Assembly (NCBI GenBank): GCA_030562195.1
Contig: CM060200.1
Span: forward strand, 39,963,084-40,027,083
Reading direction: 5' to 3'
DNA: 64,000 nt
From: Nipponacmea schrenckii
Taxonomy: Eukaryota; Mollusca; Gastropoda; Lottiidae
The position numbers were made by a program, and so were the translations under genes. The notes under the pieces were generated by a model. The model was not told the origin of the DNA, made no database searches, and was given only the letters and a program-made list of their open reading frames with translations. Shown here one piece after another: positions 60,601-64,000 of this stretch (position 1 is its first letter; each line of letters begins with the position of its first letter).

Positions 60601-61867
60601 CTTTTCTATGATACTTATTCACTCTTTTAATTGAAAATTTGAGGTGGCTTTAAGATATATAGATTTGATTTTAGTTTGCTTGTCTGAAACGTTTGTTCAA
60701 TTTTGTCAATGGTTGAGATGACCTTATACTTCAAAAGTCTGGAACTCCATTTTGTTTCTGAATTACAATAGGATAGTACTTCAGTAAAATGCTGAAGGGC
60801 TGGATCATAAAATTTTGTAGGTTTTTAATTATATTTGCTTCTACAGAAAAGTACCTATCCTCTAAATCACAGGATCTAGAAACACAGGACAAAAAATTTG
60901 ACAACTGATGCAAAATAAAACTTTTTGACTCTGCTAGAAGGATCTGGTAGAAAGATTTTTGAATTTTTGACATGAAACACTTGATAATGAAGATAAACCA
61001 CGGACAAAACCTCTATGAAATAAGTCAGTATTCCAGAAACCCTAGGTAGAAGAAAAGCCCCTTATAAAGTGACCCATACAATTAATAAATATAGAACAGG
61101 ACAAAATAATTAAATTCTAAAAATATACTATAAACTTGAAATACAAAATATGTGATGCTTCTAACATATGATTTCTCTTTGGTTTGTTTTTTCAGAATAT
61201 CGTAAATATACTCCTCCCACTACAACATCGACAACAGAAGCCATGACAACCAGATTGAGGCATCGTCCTGGTAACAATTATATCCCAGAACCTAATATAC
61301 ATATACCTAGCGTCAGCAACAATGTTCCACCACGAGCGGATATTCCTCCGTATGATTACGATCGGAATCGAGTCAATACAGCTGGATCAGACTTTAGTTA
61401 TAGACCAGGTGAGTCTAATGGAAGTTGTCTCCCTTTAATTAACTATTGGTAGCTTTTATAAACCAAAGTTGTTAGTGTGATCCAAATTAACTGATGAATA
61501 TATACTACTCTTATTGACCAAGTTTAAACTTTAAATTTCATGTGCATTCTTAGAGGTAATATACCTATAAAGTATTGAGCCTATGCTGAGTGACCAGTTG
61601 CAAAAGTTCCAATTTAGGATTGGACCCCTAATCTCAAGCGCTTTAGGTAAGACCCCTACCATTTTTGGCCTCCTCAACCATTTTCCAGAAATGCCCCCGG
61701 TATGTCTGTAAGTTGAACAAAGCCCTAAAATTAATTCTTGACAATTTCTACTTGTAGGATCTAGTGGCCAAGTATACGATGATACAAATTCTGCTCAAAT
61801 CTTAAACATAAACAGTATTTTCATTGGACTAATTTTAACTGTGTCATATCTCTTACAAACCAGCTGA
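33533..61867 (+). CDS. Three-Ig-domain, GPI-anchored adhesion protein, lachesin/DIP/IgLON-like (gene model, 5' end missing)
   Basis: Join of 33533-33639, 45256-45460, 58062-58223, 58377-58505, 60294-60581, 61196-61408 and 61758-61867: 404 residues plus stop, numbered here from the Val of the first exon. Ig1 spans about 5-103 (C27, W39, C87 in the motif DQGVYMCQINTDP). Ig2 spans about 106-200 (C130, W142, C182, with an extra C176). Ig3 spans about 204-297 (C225, W237, C281 in DDYGEYECVANN). Then come a Thr/Pro-rich stalk (about 300-385) and a hydrophobic C-terminus (389-401). NVT sequons lie at 14, 131 and 171. The order of domains, the CQINTDP motif and the tail match secreted, GPI-anchored neuronal or epithelial adhesion proteins such as lachesin, DIPs and IgLONs, which act by homo- or heterophilic binding outside the cell. 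Introns are phase 0 after K36 and phase 1 for all others. The signal peptide and start codon are not identified. Paralogue assignment within the family is uncertain. Confidence 0.93.
33640..34924. other. Intron, first part
   Basis: This is the start of an 11.6-kb intron. A repeated phrase (ACATGTGTGTTAAAATTTAC near 33871, ATGCATGTGTGTTAATTGGT near 33918) is the only structure seen before the array at 34925. Confidence 0.6.
34925..35680 (+). repeat. 62-64-bp minisatellite, ~12 copies (intronic)
   Basis: The unit is GCATCCCTTTCAGAGAGTCC then ACATAGCTAATAATGTTTAT and TTGGTATTTAGGTTTGCCAA. Two subtypes differ in their tails: ATTTAGGTTTGCCAACTGG and ATTAAGCTGTGCTAAATCA. The reverse complement of the first subtype builds the array at 62045-62790. 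Confidence 0.96.
35681..36044. other. Spacer between intronic arrays
   Basis: AT-rich DNA with no recognised feature. Confidence 0.5.
36045..37800 (+). repeat. 46-bp minisatellite, ~38 copies (largest array)
   Basis: The unit is AAAACTATTATTCATATCAC then AAGAAGAAAACTGATATATA and CCTATC. Variants alternate AGAAG/AGTAG/AGGAG. A cluster of indel-bearing copies lies at 36180-36560, while the right half is homogeneous. An isolated 1.3-copy piece is found at 38764-38822. Confidence 0.97.
37801..38763. other. Intron, unassigned
   Basis: AT-rich DNA with no array, element end or exon recognised. Confidence 0.5.
38764..38822 (+). repeat. Isolated copy of the 46-bp monomer
   Basis: TCATATCACAAGAAGAAAAC then TGATATATACCTATCAAAAC and TATTATTCATATCACAATAT. 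It is about 1.3 monomers, 960 bp beyond the end of the main array and nearly identical to its consensus. Confidence 0.9.
38925..39725 (+). mobile_element. Dispersed non-autonomous element (long copy) with internal repeats
   Basis: It starts near CCCACATGAATATGTGGACG (a small hairpin), with GTCTGTCGGTCC. It then has about four diverged ~165-bp internal units of the form ATTTGTTGTAGACACAATAG..GAATTGATAAGACGGCGGTC. It ends GTGGCCATATGTTACCTTGC CTGGCAAGCTATCTT, the same tail as the element at 21793-22070, which has one such unit. Internal unit number therefore varies between copies. No transposase-like frame is present; open frames at 38902 and 39163 are translated repeat. Confidence 0.75.
39726..40627. 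other. Intron, with two dispersed-tail copies
   Basis: GAGAGTAGGGCGTAAAACTC (about 40420) and GAGAAGAGGATGTAAAACTC (about 40464) are two adjacent copies of the dispersed tail, each followed by TTCATTTCA. The rest is unassigned. Confidence 0.55.
40628..41290. mobile_element. Large fold-back element, arms of about 330 bp
   Basis: Two + units (about 40628-40790 and 40792-40985) are followed by two - units (about 40985-41140 and 41140-41290). Examples are AATGGTCAATATAAGTATAT..CATCAGTGAACTTACCTG against the reverse complement of CAGGTAAGTTCCCTGATGAA..ACTCATATTGACCTTTC. The units belong to the family seen singly at 23092. No coding capacity is present. Confidence 0.75.
41291..42397. other. Intron, includes a dispersed SINE-like copy
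   Basis: At about 41815-41980 a copy reads GGCTTATGCTGCTGCCCTGG, CAAAATTTCCCT, CACACTGCATGACGTTGCAT and ends GTACAGAAGAGTAGGACATA AAATTCCATTCAATTCATT. It links the ATTTCCCTCATTGCACACTG body to the GTAAAACTCCATTCATTTC tail. Open frames here fall on this copy. The rest is unassigned. Confidence 0.6.
42398..42788 (+). repeat. ~87-bp tandem repeat, about five copies
   Basis: Units contain GGACCATGTCCTTGTGTATT, then GGACCGAATTCTGACCCATG and TAAAATAAAGAGTCTATGTT TGTCTCTATGG. The last unit is shortened. Open frames on both strands are translated repeat. Confidence 0.94.
42789..43574. other. Intron, unassigned
   Basis: A 91-codon minus-strand frame (43176-43451) has no recognisable domain. TTTCATTGTCCAGAAAGA occurs twice (about 43316 and 43519). 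Confidence 0.45.
43575..43825 (+). mobile_element. Dispersed element with a single 69-bp core
   Basis: TTCCCAGCCGGACATTTT, then GATGTTTTGTTGATGTCAAA, one copy of ACTATTCAATTAGTATCCAA CTGTAAACTGTATTTCAATG, and TGAATGTTTTGTAATATTCA TCATAATTGG. The first two elements of the left end are duplicated (43578 and 43692). This is the single-core version of the arrays at 6385 and 28872. Confidence 0.75.
43866..43928 (-). mobile_element. tRNA-like SINE head, copy 1
   Basis: On the minus strand, TGGCTTAGTGAG (43907-43918) resembles the pol III A box TRGCNNARYNGG, and GTTTCAATTCC (43878-43888) matches the B box GGTTCRANYCC at 10 of 11 positions. The gap between them is 18 bases, shorter than in an intact tRNA gene. 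A second copy with the same order lies 327 bp away. Confidence 0.6.
44190..44256 (-). mobile_element. tRNA-like SINE head, copy 2
   Basis: On the minus strand, TGGATTAGCGAG (44234-44245) and GTTTCAATTCC (44205-44215) occupy the same positions as in copy 1. Downstream (lower coordinates), CCTAGGTTAAGATAAG matches CATAGGTTGAGATAAT of copy 1. Reverse fragments of the AATCAAATGCAT element lie between the two. Confidence 0.6.
44257..45255. other. Intron end, unassigned
   Basis: AT-rich. The final 50 bases contain AAGCAGGGTGTAAAACTCAA, similar to the dispersed tail, and then the tract TTTCTTGTCTGTTTCAG. Confidence 0.5.
45256..45460 (+). CDS. Ig gene exon: C-terminal half of Ig1
   Basis: 205 bases from acceptor TTGTCTGTTTCAG to donor ACAAG|GTAAGTG, entering in phase 0 and leaving in phase 1. 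It begins VVWLNHKSKVLTLEDRR with the core tryptophan (W39) and ends WNLYIRQVKPTDQGVYMCQI then NTDPIQVRPVFLQVQ. D-x-G-x-Y-x-C marks strand F, and C87 pairs with C27. The CQINTDP phrase is strongly conserved in lachesin, DIP and amalgam-type proteins. A decayed copy of the last part of the exon with its donor lies 133 bp downstream. Confidence 0.96.
45509..45600 (+). pseudogene. Decayed partial copy of the preceding exon's 3' end
   Basis: Bases 45521-45593 align to 45388-45460 at an offset of 133 bp with seven substitutions in the exon part. The copy lacks an acceptor and the first two thirds of the exon. The Ig cysteine codon TGC has become CGC (Arg), ACT GAC has become ATT AAC, and the donor GTAAGT has become GTAAAT. 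It is therefore a tandem duplication of the F-G strand segment plus intron edge that has lost exon function. Its donor could still compete weakly. Confidence 0.9.
45661..45725 (-). repeat. Diverged reverse copy of the 82-bp monomer
   Basis: TCTTTTCTACCAGCTAGTTC then TTAACAAAACCAAACATTG is, in reverse complement, a degraded form of the GGTTTGGCCAAGGACCAGCT GGTAGAAAGGATC unit at 14630. Confidence 0.7.
45726..46659. other. Intron with simple sequence
   Basis: (AT)9-10 lies at 46403-46421 and a CCCTCCCCCT repeat at about 46504-46545. The phrase GATTTGAAGGCTCAAA also occurs in the 22.2-kb MITE. No exon is seen. Confidence 0.6.
46660..47225 (+). repeat. ~150-bp diverged tandem repeat, three copies
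   Basis: GCACTGYTACATTGAG-like starts lie near 46786, 46923 and 47091. GACAATCAGTGATCAAGTTT then TTGTAAGTTTGATG occurs at about 47008 and 47168. C-rich blocks CCTCCACCAACC / CCCTCCACTTCC recur. Confidence 0.65.
47340..47700 (+). mobile_element. Dispersed SINE-like element, two tandem copies
   Basis: Copy 1: AGCTTATGCTGCTGTCCTTG, CAAAATTTCCCTCATTGCAC, ACTGCATGGCATTGCC, then CAACAGGTGCTAGAGAGTAA and ATAAAACTCCATTCATTCC. Copy 2 (about 47570-47690) repeats GTCCTTCAAAATTTCCTCAT, ATGCATGGCATTGCC and CAACAGGTGCC, and ends GACTCCATTCAG. Relatives are at 41815, 49203 and 56490, with reverse fragments at 11395, 24835 and 25965. No open frame is present and a pol III box was not resolved. Confidence 0.7.
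47701..48012. other. Intron, unassigned
   Basis: AT-rich DNA with nothing recognised. Confidence 0.5.
48013..48432 (+). repeat. 145-bp tandem repeat, ~2.9 copies
   Basis: ATAGATTTCCTTTTTTTCTT then TGACATCACCAACCTATACT, TGAGCTATTTTCAACCGGTC and ATCAACAGCCCTGTT recur at 48019, 48164 and 48308 with few differences. Confidence 0.95.
48433..50135. other. Intron with one dispersed copy and an ORF-rich patch
   Basis: A SINE-like copy is at about 49203-49320 (AGATCCCTCACAAGTTGGAA..GGCCAAATTTCCCTCATTGC). At 49490-49965 several frames are open on both strands (up to 115 codons on the minus strand) in somewhat GC-richer DNA. I see no domain and no good exon borders, so it is left uncalled; a conserved non-coding element is possible. 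Confidence 0.5.
50136..50940 (+). repeat. 41-bp minisatellite, ~19 copies
   Basis: The unit is AACCTCTTAGAATGGACATA then AAATTTAAAGTAGGCCTATA and C, with AACCTC/TAACTC variants. One copy in the middle (about 50467-50500) is damaged. The CTTAGAATGGACATAAAATT core is the end of the dispersed element at 23092 and 40628. Confidence 0.96.
50941..52347. other. Intron, unassigned
   Basis: AT-rich DNA. Short open frames at 51314 and 52015 have no features. Confidence 0.5.
52348..52662. mobile_element. 315-bp fold-back MITE with TTAA ends
   Basis: The left end TTAAAGAGATTGTAAAGAGG and the reverse complement of the right end, TTAAAGGGATTGTAAATAGG, match at 18 of 20 positions. The arms stay complementary for about 115 bp, including CAGACATCTGTGGTTCCTG near 52437 and its inverse near 52566. 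The loop holds a perfect TGACGTCA (52521-52528). A degraded relative is at 57238. The open frames on both strands are a consequence of the inverted repeat. Confidence 0.85.
52663..53459. other. Intron, unassigned
   Basis: No array or element recognised. Confidence 0.5.
53460..55020 (+). repeat. ~77-bp minisatellite with a ~560-bp higher-order duplication
   Basis: Units contain TTGAGCTTTCCTCCGCCATA, TATCAAAGGTGCTTGATGCT and TCTTGCTCTATCATTGAGCT TCAAGTTTTGAGGTA. In addition, a long block (CTATCTTAGGAGTCTAGACT CTGTACC..CTTGAGCCAT..CATGTATCCAAG) occurs at about 53510-53720 and again at about 54075-54275, so a multi-unit segment was duplicated as a whole. Confidence 0.93.
55021..55744. other. Intron, unassigned
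   Basis: One partial dispersed tail (AAGTAGGATGTAAAATTCCA TTTCAT near 55507). Otherwise nothing recognised. Confidence 0.5.
55745..56240 (+). repeat. 29-bp AT-rich minisatellite, ~17 copies
   Basis: The unit is TTACACTGATATTAAATATT then ATTACATTG. A few copies are shortened. AATATT and ATATTAAAT make the strand highly self-complementary. Confidence 0.96.
56241..57237. other. Intron with one dispersed SINE-like fragment
   Basis: About 56495-56580 matches the family at 47340 (AGATCCCTCAACAGTTGAAT..CCTCATTGCTCACTG). The open frames at 57014-57226 lie on both strands and have no features. Confidence 0.5.
57238..57430. mobile_element. Degraded relative of the TTAA fold-back MITE
   Basis: The left end TTAAAGGGATTGTAAACAGG matches the element at 52348. 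The interior ATCAATTTACATTATTCCAA pairs with GGAATGATGTAAATTGATGC about 70 bp on. The right terminus is not recognisable. Confidence 0.65.
57431..58061. other. Intron end, unassigned
   Basis: It ends with a long T tract (about 58041-58059) before the acceptor AG at 58060-58061. Confidence 0.6.
58062..58223 (+). CDS. Ig gene exon: first half of Ig2
   Basis: 162 bases, phase 1 in and phase 1 out, from acceptor TTTTTTTTTTAG to donor GAAC|GTAAGTA. It encodes EPPKIIDYLSSADVTVQEGE, then TVSLVCNVTGVPTPTVTWYR and KPTGLREEGDDEKE. The PPKI opening is the usual start of the second Ig domain in the lachesin/IgLON family. It carries C130 in LVC, W142 in TWYR and the sequon NVT at 131. The acidic, Lys-containing C-D loop (EEGDDEKE) falls at the intron. 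Confidence 0.95.
58377..58505 (+). CDS. Ig gene exon: second half of Ig2
   Basis: 129 bases, phase 1 in and out, after a 153-bp intron. The acceptor is GTTGTCTTCCAG and the donor GAGT|GTAAGTT. It encodes RIGIEGEVLVIHNVTRYCDD, then LYECVANNGVPPSVNRHIRV and LVE. The strand-F motif is D-D-L-Y-E-C (C182) followed by VANNG, as in lachesin-type proteins. C176 is an additional cysteine six residues before the canonical one and may be free. A 30-bp near-copy of the exon edge plus donor lies at about 58611. Confidence 0.95.
58506..60293. other. Intron of 1.8 kb
   Basis: GAGTGGAGTGTAAGTTAGAT at about 58611 repeats the exon edge and donor at 58500. TTGTAGAATGGGAGATAAT occurs at about 59863 and 60011. 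CACATGTGCTTGTGTATT and CACATGTACTTGTGTATT occur at about 60142 and 60228. Confidence 0.6.
60294..60581 (+). CDS. Ig gene exon: whole Ig3
   Basis: 288 bases, phase 1 in and out, acceptor TTTCTATTTTCAG, donor TATG|GTATGTA. It encodes one complete Ig domain. It opens FPPEIRLPNKKIGQARGKET, with C225 in ILEC, W237 in NIWRRKGKEI and C281 in DRDDYGEYECVANNILGEDS. Unlike Ig1 and Ig2, it is not split by an intron. The open frame continues 53 bases past the donor and would add a short hydrophobic tail before a stop at 60632-60634 if the intron were retained. Confidence 0.97.
60582..61195. other. Intron of 614 bp
   Basis: No element or array is recognised. It ends in GGTTTGTTTTTTCAG. Confidence 0.6.
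61196..61408 (+). CDS. Ig gene exon: Thr/Pro-rich stalk
   Basis: 213 bases, phase 1 in and out, acceptor TTTGTTTTTTCAG, donor ACCAG|GTGAGT. It encodes EYRKYTPPTTTSTTEAMTTR followed by an Asn/Pro/Tyr/Arg-rich region (for example IPEPNIHIPSVSNNVPPRAD and IPPYDYDRNR). No fold is expected. The Thr cluster suggests O-glycosylation, as in membrane-proximal stalks. Confidence 0.9.
61409..61757. other. Last intron, 349 bp
   Basis: A minus-strand fragment of the 23092-type element covers about 61480-61565. It ends in AATTTCTACTTGTAG. Confidence 0.65.
61758..61867 (+). CDS. Ig gene terminal exon: GPI-anchor signal and stop
   Basis: The exon follows the acceptor TTTCTACTTGTAG in phase 1. It encodes GSSGQVYDDTNSAQILNINS then IFIGLILTVSYLLQTS and TGA at 61865-61867. 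The layout is that of a GPI signal: small residues around N379-S380-A381 as the possible attachment site, a short polar spacer, and a 13-residue hydrophobic stretch right at the C-terminus with no charged cytoplasmic tail. This explains how the protein is held at the cell surface without a transmembrane-plus-cytoplasm domain. A very short single-pass segment is the alternative. Confidence 0.88.
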
Positions 61868-62044
61868 TTGGTTGGATATTTGTTTTGTGTTTGTGTTAAT
61901 TTTTGATTCCGAAATACCACAAAAGTATTGTGTATATATCTAAACAAATTGAAATTCTCCCAAAATATTCTTATTGAAGCTTTGATGAAGCTTGGAAGTA
62001 TTTGATAGTGCTAGAAGTAATCTATTAAATTTGTTGGTAAGAAG
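61868..62044 (+). other. Probable start of 3' untranslated region
   Basis: AT-rich sequence after the stop. The first AATAAA is at 62087-62092, already in the first monomer of the downstream array. That hexamer recurs in nearly every monomer, so the true polyadenylation site cannot be told from sequence alone. Confidence 0.4.
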
Positions 62045-62790
62045 TGTGACTGTTAAAAACATGTTCTATTAATATAATCGGTACCAAATAAAATATTATT
62101 ACCTATGTGGACTCTCTGAAAGGGATGCCCAGTTGGCAAACCTAAATACCAAATAAACATTATTACCTATGTGGACTCTAAAAGGGATGTTGAGTTGGCA
62201 AACCTAAATACCAAATAAACATTATTAGCTATGTGGACTCTGAAAGGGATGTTGAGTTGACAAACCTAAATACCAAATAAACATTAATAGCTATGTGGAC
62301 TCTAAAAGGGATGTTGAGTTGGCAAACCTAAATACCAAATAAACATTATTAGCTATGTGGACTCTAAAAGGGATGTTGAGTTGACAAACCTAAATACCAA
62401 ATAAACATTATTACCTATGTGGACTCTGAAAGGGATGTTGAGTTGACAAACATAAATACCAAATAAACATTAATAGCTATGTGGACTCTAAAAGGGATGT
62501 TGAGTTGACAAACATAAATACCAAATATACATTAATAGCTATGTGGACTCTAAAAGGGATGTTGAGTTGACAAACATAAATACCAAATAAACATTAATAG
62601 CTATGTGGACTCTGAAAGGGATGTTGAGTTGACAAACCTAAGTACCAAATAAACATTATTAGCTATATGGAATCTCTAAAAAGGATGCTGAGTTGACAAA
62701 CCTGCATACCAATTGAACATTATTGCTAGGTGCTGAATTGACAAGAAAACAATAATAGCTATTGTGGACTCTCTGAAAGGGATAAAGAGG
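62045..62790 (-). repeat. 62-bp minisatellite, inverted relative of the 34925 array, ~11 copies
   Basis: The + strand unit reads ACCAAATAAACATTATTAGC then TATGTGGACTCTGAAAGGGA and TGTTGAGTTGACAAACCTAA. This is the reverse complement of the intronic monomer at 34925-35680. The first unit keeps the intact CTCTCTGAAAGGGATGCCCA form, and later ones carry a shorter ACTCTAAAAGGGATGTTGAG form. Confidence 0.96.
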
Positions 62791-62929
62791 TGCTTTGAAA
62801 GGACAAATAATCCTGATCAATATGAACTGGACAGTAGATTGTTTTGGATTCAATAAAGACAATGGAATGAAAGATAGACTTGCTTTTAATATTTTCAATA
62901 GTGCTTCCTGATATGAATAAATGTATGGA
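62791..62929. other. Spacer between arrays
   Basis: No feature recognised. Confidence 0.4.
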
Positions 62930-63660
62930 CCACAACATTTCCTGTTTCATTTACACAATCCTCATCAGAATTAACAATGAAAGTAAACATCTCATACTGC
63001 TGACATGTTTCAGATACACAATCCTCATCAGGACAGCTTGTATAGGACTTAATGTTAGCTTATTGACTAGAGCTCATATCATGCTGCTGACATGTTTCAG
63101 ATACAAAATCCTCATCAGGACAGCTAGTTTTGGAAATGAAATGAGCTCATCCCATTCCTGCTGACATGTTTCAGATACACAATCCTCATCAGGACAGCTG
63201 GTTTTGGAAATGAAGGTTAACTTTCTAATATAAGACTTAATGTTAGCTAATTGACTAGAGCTCATCTCATACTGCTGACATGTTTCAGATACACAATCCT
63301 CATCAGGAAAGCTAGTTTTGGAAATGAAATGAGCTCATCCCATTCCTGCTGACATGTTTCAGATACACAATCCTCATCAGGACAGCTGGTTTTGGAAATG
63401 AAGGTTAACTTTCTAATATAAGACTTAATGTTAGCTAATTGACTAGAGCTCATCTCATACTGCTGACATGTTTCAGATACACAATCCTCATCAGGAAAGC
63501 TAGTTTTGGAAATGAAATGAGCTCAACCCATGCTGCTGACATGTTTCAGATACACAATCCTTATTAGTACAGCTAGTTTTAGAATTGCAGGTTAACTGTC
63601 CGATGTTAAGCTATAAATAATGTTAGATAATTGACTAGAGTTAATTTCATTCTGTTGAAA
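62930..63660 (+). repeat. Two-level repeat: ~75/110-bp units in a 187-bp higher-order unit
   Basis: CTGCTGACATGTTTCAGATA then CACAATCCTCATCAGGACAG recurs near 62998, 63083, 63160, 63270, 63345, 63457 and 63532. Units alternate between AATGAAATGAGCTCATCCCA and AATGAAGGTTAACTTTCTAA continuations, giving an almost exact 187-bp duplication. Minus-strand frames of SYIRKLTFISKTSCPDEDC type are translated repeat. A lone relative is at 12032. Confidence 0.94.
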
Positions 63661-63689
63661 AATGTTTCATATTCACTGTTATCATCAAA

Positions 63690-64000
63690 TAATAAGATAT
63701 GGTGCAGTAGATAATATTTTTTATCATACAGGTGATATCTACTGTAGAATACCATATTGGGTGATAAATATATTTATCATACAAGCAATATCTACTGTAG
63801 AATACCTTATTGAGTGATATATATATTTATCATACAAGCAATATCTACTGTAGAATACCTTATTGGGTGATAAATATATTTATCATACAAGCAATATCTA
63901 CTGTAGAATACCTTATTGGGTGATAAATATATTTATCATACTAGAGATATTTACTGTAGAATACCATATCGGGTGATAAATATATTTATCATACAAGCAA
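63690..64000 (+). repeat. 53-bp minisatellite with 16-bp palindrome, runs off the window
   Basis: The unit is ATCATACAAGCAATATCTAC then TGTAGAATACCTTATTGGGT and GATAAATATATTT. ATCTACTGTAGAATACC (one copy ATTTAC) recurs every 53 bp from 63737. GATAAATATATTTATC is a perfect palindrome at the unit junctions (63763-63778 and onwards). The array is truncated by the window end. Confidence 0.95.

Noticed and set aside
62087..62092. AATAAA as the gene's polyadenylation signal
   Set aside because: The hexamer is part of the 62-bp repeat unit and recurs in almost every copy, so it cannot be assigned.
63074..63453. Cys-containing minus-strand frames (SKTSCPDEDC pattern) as small secreted peptides
   Set aside because: Translated 187-bp higher-order repeat; the two frames are near-identical copies with no signal peptide or splice support.

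Overview
This window looks like nuclear DNA of a mollusc or related lophotrochozoan. It is AT-rich, has canonical GT-AG introns up to about 12 kb, and is packed with minisatellites and short non-autonomous transposons. The organism is inferred from the style of the dispersed repeats and from the gene family, not from a diagnostic marker, so the exact clade is uncertain. Nothing looks bacterial, viral or organellar. ONE SUPPORTED PROTEIN GENE lies on the + strand. Seven coding exons (33533-33639, 45256-45460, 58062-58223, 58377-58505, 60294-60581, 61196-61408, 61758-61867) join without any frame break into 404 residues ending at a TGA. They encode three immunoglobulin domains of the lachesin/DIP/IgLON type, a Thr/Pro-rich stalk and a short hydrophobic tail that reads as a GPI-anchor signal. 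The signal-peptide exon was not found. A 39-bp microexon candidate at 4612-4650 has matching phase and good splice sites. If it is real, most of the first 33 kb is intron of this gene; otherwise the start lies elsewhere upstream. LAYOUT. 0.7-2 kb, 5.6-6.8 kb, 8.7-10.6 kb, 12.2-13 kb and 14.6-15.3 kb: tandem arrays in AT-rich DNA, with the candidate microexon at 4.6 kb. 16.9-26.6 kb: dispersed elements, a TTAA-flanked MITE with perfect 18-bp inverted termini (22.1 kb), a C-rich 103-bp array (23.4-24.5 kb), and two perfect CTCF-type motifs in convergent orientation (22.86 and 26.62 kb). 27-32.5 kb: arrays of 43, 69, 44 and 51 bp. 33.5-61.9 kb: the Ig gene, with introns filled by arrays (62 bp, 46 bp, 87 bp, 145 bp, 41 bp, about 77 bp, 29 bp), fold-back elements, tRNA-like SINE heads and a decayed partial copy of exon 45256-45460. 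62-64 kb: three more arrays downstream of the gene, one of them the inverted counterpart of the 62-bp intronic array. MAIN NON-GENE STORY. Several arrays have lone or few-copy monomers elsewhere in the window, inside dispersed elements and often in the opposite orientation. This suggests that transposon ends or cores are repeatedly expanded into minisatellites. Most open reading frames over 60 codons are by-products of these arrays or chance openings in AT-rich DNA.
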